From assembly GCF_000702945.1 (NCBI RefSeq), contig NZ_JNLE01000003.1, positions 1,163,501 to 1,227,500 of the forward strand: a stretch of 64,000 nucleotides of DNA. Reading direction: 5' to 3'. The position numbers and the translations under genes were made by a program. The stretch is from Clostridium sp. KNHs205 (lineage in GTDB: Bacteria; Bacillota; Clostridia; Lachnospirales; Lachnospiraceae). How positions within the stretch are numbered: the stretch's first letter is position 1; every line of letters starts with the position of its first letter. Shown piece by piece: positions 1 to 10,550 of the stretch. A model generated the notes under the pieces. That model did not search any database. It saw only the letters and a list, made by a program, of their open reading frames with translations, and was not told the origin of the DNA.

Positions 1-70
1 AAAAATACAGGTTGATTATAAAAACATGTTTTGTTATTATAAATAAACCTTCAATTGAATAACAAAAAAT

Positions 71-190
71 TTCCGGTGGCGATGCGCTTATGGGACACAC
101 CCGTTCCCATCCCGAACACGATGGTTAAGACGTAAGCGGCCGATGGTACTATACTGGAGACGGTATGGGAGAGCAGGTGGCTGCCGGATT
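71..190 (+). rRNA. rrf: 5S ribosomal RNA
   Basis: The stretch has the conserved 5S core (CCCATCCCGAACACG near 110-121) and closing stem strands TCCGG at the start and CCGGA at the end. Its length of about 120 nt is normal. It sits upstream of the 23S gene rather than after it. Ends are judged from the terminal stem and may be off by a few bases. Confidence 0.93.
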
Positions 191-305
191 ATATAATACT
201 AAAATGACTTACACGAGGTTGGATATATCGAGTTTTATTAAAAACCTGGTTAAGTAAAGCGAAAGTAATAAATTAAAAGAAACTATTTTTTAGAATTTCA
301 TAAAA

Positions 306-370
306 GGGTTATAGCTTAATTGGAAGAGCAGCTGGTAACAGCGGGCATGAGTTCAATTCTCATTAGACCA
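306..370 (+). pseudogene. Degenerate tRNA remnant in the rRNA spacer
   Basis: A recognisable D-arm (AGCTTAATTGGAAGAGCA), a T-arm (ATGAGTTCAATTCTCAT) and a terminal CCA remain. The anticodon arm has shrunk to a CTG/CAG stem with a four-base loop, and the acceptor strands pair only partly. The whole is about 65 nt, too short for a working tRNA. I read it as a decayed spacer tRNA. Its original identity cannot be told. Confidence 0.6.
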
Positions 371-437
371 CTGTTTCTTAACTTTGAGTACGGACTATCC
401 TCAGATGGTCAAGTACAGGAAGAAAGAAACAAAACAA

Positions 438-461
438 TTGTACCTTGAAAACTACACATTT
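438..461 (+). other. 5' half of the 23S processing stem
   Basis: This segment pairs with 3521-3546 on the far side of the 23S gene: the core AAAACTACACA here matches TGTGTAGTTTT there. Such long flanking stems are the usual RNase III / Mini-III processing site of pre-23S RNA. This is seen in the sequence; the enzyme is family knowledge. Confidence 0.6.
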
Positions 462-594
462 GATTTGAAGACATCTAATAAATATGCGTTTGTTTTTCTG
501 TCACGCTAGACGGAAAAATGATGCAGACAGAAGAAGCAAAGGAGATCGTATCAAGTTTGTGGAACTGAAGACACAACAGTCGAAAGACTGCGAA

Positions 595-3502
<2,908 letters not shown>

Positions 3503-3583
3503 TAAGATTAGATGAAATCAAAAAGTGTGTAGTTTTGAAGATACAAATCGAATGAAGGACTGTGAAGGTCTTATAAATAGAAG

Positions 3584-3631
3584 AAAAGCCAGTGGTTCAG
3601 CTTAGTTAGTTGATTTCACGGGCTTTTTTGT
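3584..3631 (+). terminator. rRNA operon terminator
   Basis: An imperfect hairpin (AGCC-A-GTG ... CAC-G-GGCT) is followed by a run of six T. It lies 80 bases after the 23S gene and closes the rRNA operon. The following 300 bases to the next gene are very AT-rich and hold no clear gene. Confidence 0.7.
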
Positions 3632-3934
3632 ATATAAAAAGGGAGCCAAATATCACAATCCATTTAATGATATTTTTGTATATCTTTTTATTTTTTGTTA
3701 TTAAGGGTTATAATCTGAAACAAAATAATATTCATATGACACTTTTTATACTGGTTTTAATAGATAAATATTACTAATTAATATGAAATAACTAGAAATA
3801 ATGCACCTACAGTGGAAAGGATTGTTAAATAAAAGATTTATTTACAAAACAACATTAACGAAGTATAATATAACTATAAAACAACAAAATAAAAGGAAAG
3901 GAAAGGGAAAACAACACAATCCCAATATAAATAT

Positions 3935-4759
3935 ATGAAAATATTAGATACGAAATTCGTTAAAGGATTTATAAAGATGGCAGATGACGGCTTTCAACAA
4001 GGCTGGCATGAAAGAAACGGAGGGAATCTTTCTTACCGTTTGAAGGAAGAAGAAGTCATGGAGGTCTTACCAAGACTTTCTAATAATGATGAGTGGCATA
4101 ACATTGGCACCAGTGTTCCTTTACTTGCAGGAGAATTCTTTCTTGTAACAGGAAGTGGGAAGTATTTTAGAAATATCAGTGTAGACCCGGAGGTTTGTAT
4201 CACTATTATAGAAATAGATGAAACCGGTGAAAAATACCGTATAAGATGGGGATTAGCAGAAGGTGGAACTCCTACCAGTGAGCTTGCCACTCATTTAATG
4301 AACCATGAAGTTAAGAAGGCAGCAACCGGCGGTAAGCACAGAGTTATTTATCATGCACATACTACCAATATTATTGCATTGACCTTTGTATTACCTTTAA
4401 GCGACAAGGTATTTACCAGAGAGTTATGGGAAGCAGCTACAGAGTGTCCTGTAGTGTTCCCAAGAGGTGTTGGTGTTGTACACTGGATGGTTCCCGGCGG
4501 AAGGGACATTGCGGTAGCAACCAGTGAATTAATGAAGAAATATGATGTAGCCATCTGGGCACACCATGGTATGTTCTGTTCCGGTGAAGATTTCGACTTA
4601 ACCTTCGGTCTTATGCATACGGTTGAGAAATCTGCGGAAATATTGGTTAAGATATTTTCAATGTCCGGTAAGCGACAGACCATAACACCTGATAATTTCA
4701 GGGATTTGGCTGAAGCCTTCAAAGTAGAACTTCCGGAAGAATTTCTATACGAGAAATAA
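3935..4759 (+). CDS. rhaD: Rhamnulose-1-phosphate aldolase
   Basis: Class II (zinc) aldolase that splits L-rhamnulose 1-phosphate into dihydroxyacetone phosphate and L-lactaldehyde, the last step of rhamnose breakdown in the cytoplasm. The 274-residue length equals E. coli RhaD. Visible family motifs are GGNLSYR near residue 30 (phosphate loop), the catalytic Glu in PTSELATHL (about residue 117), the zinc ligands in YHAHTTN and the third zinc His in WAHHGMF. No other rhamnose genes (rhaA, rhaB, transporter) are adjacent, so it stands alone after the rRNA operon. The start is the only in-frame ATG near the N-terminus; its ribosome site (AGGAAAGG) is rather far upstream. Confidence 0.9.
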   Translation: MKILDTKFVKGFIKMADDGFQQGWHERNGGNLSYRLKEEEVMEVLPRLSNNDEWHNIGTSVPLLAGEFFLVTGSGKYFRNISVDPEVCITIIEIDETGEKYRIRWGLAEGGTPTSELATHLMNHEVKKAATGGKHRVIYHAHTTNIIALTFVLPLSDKVFTRELWEAATECPVVFPRGVGVVHWMVPGGRDIAVATSELMKKYDVAIWAHHGMFCSGEDFDLTFGLMHTVEKSAEILVKIFSMSGKRQTITPDNFRDLAEAFKVELPEEFLYEK

Positions 4760-4761
4760 TT

Positions 4762-5580
4762 TTATTGCGGAATAAACTGATCAAAAATAAAATAATCAAA
4801 CCGGCTCCGGCTCAAATCCAGGCTTTCCTGACTTTTAATAGTCCAGGCAAAGGCCGGGGTCCGGTAGAAATGCTTACACAAAATCAAAGACAGCATATTT
4901 CTGTGCTTATAATTGTAGGATATAAAATCCGGCTTGGTTATAAAATTAAGCAGGAGATTCTGAAGAACAAAGTACAGGGAGAAGCTTCCTACTTCTTTAT
5001 CTTTTATCAGATTACTTGCCAGCTGACCTCTTATTATGTCAGGACGCTTACGTCTATACCAGAGCAGGACAAGAGGATTAAAGGATTCAATGCAGTATTT
5101 TCCATGGTATTTTTCTAACACAGGAGCTGTAATATCACACACAGAGGTATCTTGTAATTCTACCTTAAATTCAACAATCAATGGTACTTTACCCTGGACC
5201 ATTTCAAGGACTTCCTGCAGGGTTGGAATTCCTTCATTGGATTGGTGAAGTTTGAGCTCCTTCAGTTCTTTTAAAGTTAATTCTCTTACTTTCTTATTAA
5301 TATGGCACATTCTTTTGAGTGTAAAATCATGAAATACCACCGGTACATTATCTTTTGAGAGTTGAACATCCATTTCAATCCCGTAATTGTTCTTAACGGC
5401 AAGCGTAAAGGCAGCCATAGAATTTTCCGGAACCTTGTCTGGGTCATTGTGCAGGCCTCTATGGGCATAATATGTTCCTTGAAACGGAGTGAAGTCTTTT
5501 CTGCGGAATAATTTCGGCATGATAGCCATCAGGTATAACAGAATTACCACTACCGGTATCAGACATAAATAAATCAACAT
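4762..5580 (-). CDS. Membrane-anchored glycerophosphodiester phosphodiesterase
   Basis: Predicted to hydrolyse glycerophosphodiesters from phospholipid turnover to glycerol-3-phosphate and an alcohol. It has one N-terminal membrane segment (LIYLCLIPVVVILLYLMAI), then the GDPD barrel with the catalytic HRG (YAHRGL), ENS, the metal pair in GIEMDVQ and FHDFTLKR, and EFK later. The start chosen (272 aa) follows a perfect GGAGGAAATT site; an ATG 15 codons upstream has none. It converges with rhaD, the stops being only 2 bases apart, with no terminator between. Confidence 0.85.
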   Translation of the reverse strand: MLIYLCLIPVVVILLYLMAIMPKLFRRKDFTPFQGTYYAHRGLHNDPDKVPENSMAAFTLAVKNNYGIEMDVQLSKDNVPVVFHDFTLKRMCHINKKVRELTLKELKELKLHQSNEGIPTLQEVLEMVQGKVPLIVEFKVELQDTSVCDITAPVLEKYHGKYCIESFNPLVLLWYRRKRPDIIRGQLASNLIKDKEVGSFSLYFVLQNLLLNFITKPDFISYNYKHRNMLSLILCKHFYRTPAFAWTIKSQESLDLSRSRFDYFIFDQFIPQ

Positions 5581-5790
5581 AATTTCCTCCAGGACTAACA
5601 TTTTGATAGAATACAATAGTCTCAAATATTATAACACCCTATGAACCAGGCTACAATCCTAACAGAAATAATTTTACAATTATTTAAAGCTGTATTATCA
5701 TCAGTTATTTTTATATGGTTTTATCTAAAAAAGAATAAACCCGATTACAAATCATATATTTAAATAAGTTTAGTTAGAGGGAAAATAATT

Positions 5791-7500
5791 TTGGACCAAA
5801 ATTGCAGGGATTGGATAATAGGGGAAGAATACAGCGATTTTATTTTTGAATATAGAAGAGATATTAATACCTTAGCTTCAATCCCCAATATCTGTTATAA
5901 CATTATAAATGAAACATATGCCGCCGTCTATATGCCAACAACAGCAGTATCAACCAATGACTTGATGCATTCTTATGGTTATGGTATCTTTCCCAATCTA
6001 TACGGCTTAATGGATGTTAGCAGTTTGGAGGCCTCAGGGGTTGTACGAGTGAGGAATGTTCCTACTCTTGCTCTTAATGGGGAAGGCGTTCTTATTGGAG
6101 TTGTAGATACCGGAATTGACTATACCCATGAAGCCTTTCGAAACGCAGATGGGACTACCAGAATTGCATCAATCTGGGACCAGACAATACAAAGCGATGC
6201 ATTCCCGGATACCTATTATTATGGAACAGAATATAGCAGAGAACAGTTAAATGAGGCACTGGCAAATGCTGACCCAAGGTCAATAGTACCGACAACGGAT
6301 GAATTAGGACATGGTACATTTATGGCTGGAATTGCTGCCGGAACCCCGAATCTTCAAAATAATTTCTCTGGTGTGGTACCAATGTCTGATCTTGTTGTAG
6401 TGAAATTAAAGCAGGCAAAGCAAAGTTCTAAAAGTTTTTTCCGTGTTCCGGCAGACGCAGTAAGTTACCAGGAAAATGATATTATGTTTGGCATACGTTA
6501 TTTGGTGGAGGTGGCCCGCAGGCTTTCTAAACCGATAGCAATCTGTATAGGGCTTGGAACGTCACAAGGGTCCCATGACGGGAGAGGAGCATTGGCAAGC
6601 TATGTCTCTGTATTAGCAGATCTGCCGGGTATTGTAATATCCATAGCTGCAGGAAATGAAGGGAATTCTGGTCATCATTTTAAAGGAGTCATAAATAGAG
6701 GCGGTGATCAGACGAATATGGTGGAGCTTAGGGTGGGTCCTAATGTTTCGGGATTTTCCATGCAGTTATGGGGAGCTGCTCCTGGAACTTTCTCCATTGA
6801 TATTTTATCCCCCACAGGAGAGTACATACCCAGAATACCTGCAAGAATTGGCGAATCCAGAGAAATCCGTTTTATATTTGAAGAAACGGTTATTTTTGTT
6901 GATTATTTTCTACTGGAAACCCAAACCGGTGATCAGCTTATACTTGTAAATTTTGACAGGCCGACTGAAGGAATCTGGCGCTTCAAGGTATATTCCAGTG
7001 GGGATTTGAATTCGGAATTTAATATATGGCTTCCGATTAGAGACTTTATAGGCACAGAAACGTATTTTACTCAGCCGGATCCCTTTATTACCATAACCTC
7101 TCCGGGAAATACAGTTATACCAATTATAGTAACAGCCTATGACCATACGAACAACAGCCTGTTTCTGCCGGCAGGGAGAGGCTTCACCCGGCTGGGAGCC
7201 GTAAATCCAAGTCTTGCTGCACCTGGCGTGAATCTTGTAGGGCCGGAGCCGGGAGGTACCTACGGAAGAAGATCCGGAACCAGCCTGGCGGCAGCCCATA
7301 CAGCAGGCATAACCGCAATGTTACTTCAGTGGGGGATTCAAACAGGTTATTATTCACAGCTTGACAGTGTTGAAATCAAGAATCTGCTAATAAGAGGTGC
7401 CAGAAGAGATCCCAATAATACTTACCCTAACAGAGAGTGGGGATATGGTATTATTGATATCTATAATACGTTCATAAGCCTAAGGGGAGAACCAGGATAG
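5791..7500 (+). CDS. S8 subtilase of the Csp (CspA/B/C) family
   Basis: A 569-residue subtilisin-like protein without a signal peptide. The catalytic triad is intact: Asp in VVDTGIDYTHE (about 112), His in ELGHGTFMAG (about 178), Ser in SGTSLAAAHTAG (about 506). The oxyanion Asn is in AAGNEGN. The N-terminal lead (a short prodomain-like 60 residues) and the inserted beta-rich 'jellyroll' region between the Asn and the Ser are typical of clostridial Csp proteases that activate the cortex lytic enzyme SleC during spore germination. Other family members have unknown targets, so the role here is inferred. The start appears to be TTG after GAGGG; no ATG with a site is near. Confidence 0.8.
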   Translation: MDQNCRDWIIGEEYSDFIFEYRRDINTLASIPNICYNIINETYAAVYMPTTAVSTNDLMHSYGYGIFPNLYGLMDVSSLEASGVVRVRNVPTLALNGEGVLIGVVDTGIDYTHEAFRNADGTTRIASIWDQTIQSDAFPDTYYYGTEYSREQLNEALANADPRSIVPTTDELGHGTFMAGIAAGTPNLQNNFSGVVPMSDLVVVKLKQAKQSSKSFFRVPADAVSYQENDIMFGIRYLVEVARRLSKPIAICIGLGTSQGSHDGRGALASYVSVLADLPGIVISIAAGNEGNSGHHFKGVINRGGDQTNMVELRVGPNVSGFSMQLWGAAPGTFSIDILSPTGEYIPRIPARIGESREIRFIFEETVIFVDYFLLETQTGDQLILVNFDRPTEGIWRFKVYSSGDLNSEFNIWLPIRDFIGTETYFTQPDPFITITSPGNTVIPIIVTAYDHTNNSLFLPAGRGFTRLGAVNPSLAAPGVNLVGPEPGGTYGRRSGTSLAAAHTAGITAMLLQWGIQTGYYSQLDSVEIKNLLIRGARRDPNNTYPNREWGYGIIDIYNTFISLRGEPG

Positions 7501-7539
7501 AGGGAGTGCAGAGGATTATTCGTCTGCATTCCCTTTTTT
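7500..7539 (+). terminator. Terminator after the Csp-like protease
   Basis: Stem AGGGAGTGCAGA / TCTGCATTCCCT followed by TTTTTT. Its 3' half overlaps the last codons of the convergent thioesterase gene. Confidence 0.8.
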
Positions 7540-7941
7540 ACAATTGTTGAAAATATCAAAGACTTCAGGATAATCTCTTTTAAGAGAAACCGGCTTAAAG
7601 GAATTATTCAGGAAACAGTGTTCAGTTTCGCCTGTAGAATATGTAACCTTGTCCTCCGTATCTGTAATGGTATAGGTAATTGACATTTTAATACCATTAA
7701 AAGAGCTTATGACAGAATGTATAAGAATATTATTGTTAAAACGTACAGGCTGTTTATAAATACAGGATATGTTTAAAACCGGAATCATAATACCTAATTG
7801 TTCAAGGGCAGCATAACTTAACCCCATCTGCTCCATAAAATCAATGCGTGCTTCTTCAAACCAGCGAAGATAATTCGAATGGTGAATGATACCCATCTGG
7901 TCTGTTTCATAATATTGGGCTTTTCTTGCATAAGGTTTCAT
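7516..7941 (-). CDS. Acyl-CoA thioesterase, YbgC/4HBT hot-dog family
   Basis: A 141-residue single hot-dog domain protein. It carries the 4-hydroxybenzoyl-CoA thioesterase signature: YYETDQMGIIHHSNYLRWFEEAR, whose Asp is the usual catalytic residue. Family members hydrolyse short-chain or aromatic acyl-CoA in the cytoplasm; the substrate cannot be told. It is monocistronic and convergent with the protease gene. The nearest ribosome site, AAAGGAT, is about 13 bases from the ATG, longer than usual. Confidence 0.8.
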   Translation of the reverse strand: MKPYARKAQYYETDQMGIIHHSNYLRWFEEARIDFMEQMGLSYAALEQLGIMIPVLNISCIYKQPVRFNNNILIHSVISSFNGIKMSITYTITDTEDKVTYSTGETEHCFLNNSFKPVSLKRDYPEVFDIFNNCKKGNADE

Positions 7942-8116
7942 AAGTTTGATAAGTATCCTTTCTTTTTATTCTTTGTAAATCGTAACACAGTTGATACACA
8001 ATAACAAGTCATGTCTTTTTACAACACTTAAGTATTTCAGGAATGCCAGTAGAATTGGCAGTATTCATATAAATGTGAGGTACGTATTACAAATATTTGG
8101 TAATAATAGAATAGTG

Positions 8117-8145
8117 TTTACATTTCAAAAAAAATGTGATAAAAT
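8117..8145 (+). promoter_or_regulatory. Sigma-A type promoter for the riboswitch RNA
   Basis: TTTACA (8117-8122) and TAAAAT (8140-8145) are 17 bp apart. Transcription should start near 8152, about 40 bases before the riboswitch core. Confidence 0.6.
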
Positions 8146-8185
8146 CTATAACAGTAAAAAAAGTGATAACGGCAATACGTTGGTT

Positions 8186-8278
8186 TCAACGAAAAAGGCA
8201 AACCTGTTGAAAAGCAGGGACGCAAAACTATAGGGTCTTCCTGAGTAAACTAATTCAGATGACAGCCAGTTTCCGAAG
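8186..8278 (+). ncRNA. Cyclic di-GMP-I (GEMM-I) riboswitch without a downstream gene
   Basis: The aptamer consensus is visible: AAGGCAAACC, a P2 hairpin with GAAA loop (CCTGTTGAAAAGCAGG), GACGCAAA, TATAGGGTC, then ATGACAGCCAGTTTCC. The G before CAAACC is the form normally found in c-di-GMP rather than c-GAMP binders. It is followed by a T-run (8285-8291) that may end transcription in one state. No gene follows before tRNA-Gln; the only nearby start codes for six residues. See also the structured stretch at 8305-8423. Confidence 0.85.
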
Positions 8279-8304
8279 GAGATCTTTTTTTATGCAAATT
8301 TGTG

Positions 8305-8423
8305 TTAACTAACATTGATGAGGGTGAGTAGTTAAACGATACAGGATAATGCTTATGGGGAGTGAGCATATTTGGAGATTATGTCAGCGAATAATTGAGC
8401 TGCCATAATCTCTTATCCTGTAT
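8305..8423 (+). ncRNA. Strongly folded non-coding stretch after the riboswitch
   Basis: First a hairpin TTAACTA / TAGTTAA (about 8305-8334). Then a likely three-way junction: outer 11-bp stem ATACAGGATAA (8339-8349) with TTATCCTGTAT (8413-8423); a small stem ATGCT (8349-8353) / AGCAT (8365-8369); and a long arm GAGATTATG-T-CAGC (8375-8388) with GCTG-C-CATAATCTC (8399-8412). No ORF and no known family recognised. It may be the expression platform or a separate RNA. Confidence 0.5.
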
Positions 8424-8536
8424 AAGCAATAATTTACAGAAAACAGGGTATAATATATCAGGTATTGCAGGTATAAATGCATTCCGCATAAACAATTTGA
8501 ATAATTAAAAAAAATAAAAAAATTTTAAAAAAGTAC

Positions 8537-8565
8537 TTGCCTTTTGTTATTTTATGAGTTATAAT
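8537..8565 (+). promoter_or_regulatory. Promoter of tRNA-Gln
   Basis: TTGCCT (8537-8542) and TATAAT (8560-8565) with a 17-bp spacer, about 50 bases before the tRNA. Confidence 0.6.
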
Positions 8566-8617
8566 ATCATTCGTGGCTGACACAGTGGATGTCAGAAGAA
8601 ACACAAAAAATGAATAA

Positions 8618-8689
8618 TGGGCTATCGCCAAACGGTAAGGCACTGGACTCTGACTCCAGCATCTCAAGGTTCGAATCCTTGTAGCCCAG
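8618..8689 (+). tRNA. tRNA-Gln (CTG anticodon)
   Basis: Complete cloverleaf: acceptor TGGGCTA / TAGCCCA, D-arm, anticodon stem CTGGA/TCCAG around loop CTCTGAC (anticodon CUG), and T-arm with GTTCGAATC. The discriminator is G and the CCA tail is not encoded. Confidence 0.93.
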
Positions 8690-8696
8690 CTCTTAG

Positions 8697-8730
8697 AAAT
8701 GAGTATCCCATGATGCTCATTTTTTTTTGT
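8697..8730 (+). terminator. tRNA-Gln terminator
   Basis: Stem AATGAG / CTCATT followed by nine T. Confidence 0.8.
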
Positions 8731-8807
8731 GTTTAGAAATAAAAAACAGTATTCTTTCTGGCATTTGAAATCACAAAATGAAGAAAGAAACCTGAATCTT
8801 AAAAACC

Positions 8808-8876
8808 TGTTTGTGTACTGTAGGATTAGTTGTTTGTGTACAATAGGATTAGTTGTTTATATACTGTAGAATTGGT
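8808..8876 (+). promoter_or_regulatory. Three tandem 23-bp direct repeats, probable LytTR operator
   Basis: Three consecutive 23-bp copies begin at 8808, 8831 and 8854. They share TGTTT(G/A)T(G/A)TAC..TAG(G/A)ATT(A/G)GT. They lie 90-158 bases before the LytTR response regulator. LytTR proteins bind direct repeats spaced by about two helical turns, so autoregulation is likely. That is inference; the repeats themselves are plain. Confidence 0.65.
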
Positions 8877-8965
8877 TTTATTGTAAATATAAGGAAAATG
8901 CGTTAATATAATAATTGGAAAATTACAAGCTATCAGTTATAAGTAGTAGAAAGAAGGGTGAATAA

Positions 8966-9685
8966 ATGTTCCATATAGCCATATGTGATGATCAACAATA
9001 TATCTGTTCGGAAATTGAACAGGTAATTTTAAATTATACAAAAGCTAACTTAAATGAGGTAGAAGTAGATATTTATTATACGGGTGAAGAGCTCTGTCAA
9101 TTTATGAAAGGGGGAGAGGTATATGATCTAATATTTTTGGATATTGAATTAAGAAATATCAATGGCGTTGAAGTTGGCAGGACAATCAGGGATGAGATGA
9201 AGAATGACTTGGTACAGATCGTCTACATCTCGGGAAAAGACAATTATTATCTGGAATTATTTGAGGTAAGGCCTATGCATTTTCTGCATAAACCATTAAA
9301 GCCTGAAAAGATAATAAAGGACATTGAAAAGGCCATGGAATTGTCAGGAAAACTCAATAACTTCTATACATATAAACAAAATCATAAGGTCTGCAAAATA
9401 CCGATAAAAGACATCCTGTATTTTGAAGCGGACAATAGAAGGGTCAAAATAATTACGGCAGATTCTGAAATCTATTTTTACGCCAGTTTAGAGGAAGTGT
9501 TTTTAGAGGTGGAAAAACACCGATTCCTGTATATCCACAAATCCTATATTGTTAATTATGCCCATATAACGAAATTCGGCCATAAGGAAATAGTAATGAC
9601 CAACCATACAATTCTTCCAATCAGTCAGCAAAGACGAAAGCAAGTCCTTGAACAGCAGCTGCTATATGAGAGAGAGGTGATGTAA
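8966..9685 (+). CDS. LytTR-family response regulator (AgrA/VirR-like)
   Basis: A 239-residue regulator. The receiver domain (about 1-120) has the acidic CDD near the N-terminus, the phospho-acceptor Asp in LIFLDIELRNINGVE and Lys in LHKPLKP. The LytTR DNA-binding domain (about 140-237) has KDILYFEADNRRVKI and LYIHKSYIVNYAHI. It is translated directly into the sensor kinase gene (no gap) and has three 23-bp repeats upstream. Its most obvious neighbour target is the secreted-type protease gene at 10551. No agrB/agrD pair is visible beside it. Confidence 0.9.
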   Translation: MFHIAICDDQQYICSEIEQVILNYTKANLNEVEVDIYYTGEELCQFMKGGEVYDLIFLDIELRNINGVEVGRTIRDEMKNDLVQIVYISGKDNYYLELFEVRPMHFLHKPLKPEKIIKDIEKAMELSGKLNNFYTYKQNHKVCKIPIKDILYFEADNRRVKIITADSEIYFYASLEEVFLEVEKHRFLYIHKSYIVNYAHITKFGHKEIVMTNHTILPISQQRRKQVLEQQLLYEREVM

Positions 9686-10420
9686 ATGGGGGTTATATTA
9701 TATAATGCAATCTATATCCTTATCATTATGTTCCTAACATATATCGTATTTCGTTATATGGGTATTTTGTTTGAAAGAAATGAAAAGGATAAGTATCATG
9801 AAATAAATAGTTATTATGAACGTCAATTTGAATTAATGAAAACTACCCTGGTTAATACAAGGGCCCTCCACCACGACTTACAGAATCATCTGTCCATCAT
9901 TCATTCCTTATCAGAGGGCGGTGAGATGGAGAAATTAAAGGAATACATATCGGAACTGTTAGAGGAAAACGAGGATATATATCACTATACTCATTCAGGG
10001 AATGTTGTTATTGACAGTATCATGAATTTTAAACTCCAGGAAGCTGGAAATAAAGGAGTGTGTATTGCTGCAGAACTATATGTACCGGAACAGCTGCCGA
10101 TAAAATCCAGTGATCTTACGGTTATATTGGGTAATTTGTTGGATAATGCCATAGAGGCCAGTATTTTCTTAAAGAAAGGGAAAAGAATCATCGAAGCAGC
10201 AATCCGCTATGATAAAAGCAGACTAATAATTGATATCAAAAATCAATATGACAATCTAATTCTATATGATAAGGATAAACTGGTAACTACAAAGGAGGAT
10301 AAGAAAATCCACGGTGTAGGTCTGGAAAATGTAAGAACTGTAGTTGAAAGATACGGAGGGATCCTTAAACTGGAACATTCAGGGGGGATTTTTAGAGCTT
10401 CGGCCCTGCTGTTCCTTTAA
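9686..10420 (+). CDS. GHKL sensor histidine kinase (AgrC-type core)
   Basis: A 244-residue kinase partner of the LytTR regulator, starting at the base after its stop. There is one N-terminal membrane segment (residues about 4-26) instead of the usual six, so the sensor region is minimal. The H-box is LHHDLQNHLSIIHSL, the N-box is LGNLLDNAIEAS and the G-box is HGVGLENVRTVVERYGG, all of the GHKL/HPK10 kind. With so little extracellular part it may sense a membrane or cytoplasmic cue or depend on another protein. Confidence 0.88.
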   Translation: MGVILYNAIYILIIMFLTYIVFRYMGILFERNEKDKYHEINSYYERQFELMKTTLVNTRALHHDLQNHLSIIHSLSEGGEMEKLKEYISELLEENEDIYHYTHSGNVVIDSIMNFKLQEAGNKGVCIAAELYVPEQLPIKSSDLTVILGNLLDNAIEASIFLKKGKRIIEAAIRYDKSRLIIDIKNQYDNLILYDKDKLVTTKEDKKIHGVGLENVRTVVERYGGILKLEHSGGIFRASALLFL

Positions 10421-10550
10421 TCTTTCATAAAGAGATACTGTTTATTACATAAATCGTATCATTTACTGCAAGAGCCGGCACACTTGCAAATTATATGATA
10501 ATATGCAGATGTAACATAGTAATGGATATTCATTGAAAGGAGGAAAATCA

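Noticed and set aside
7991..8233. 80-codon plus-strand ORF
   Set aside because: It runs through the promoter and into the c-di-GMP riboswitch, has no ribosome site and no recognisable protein features.
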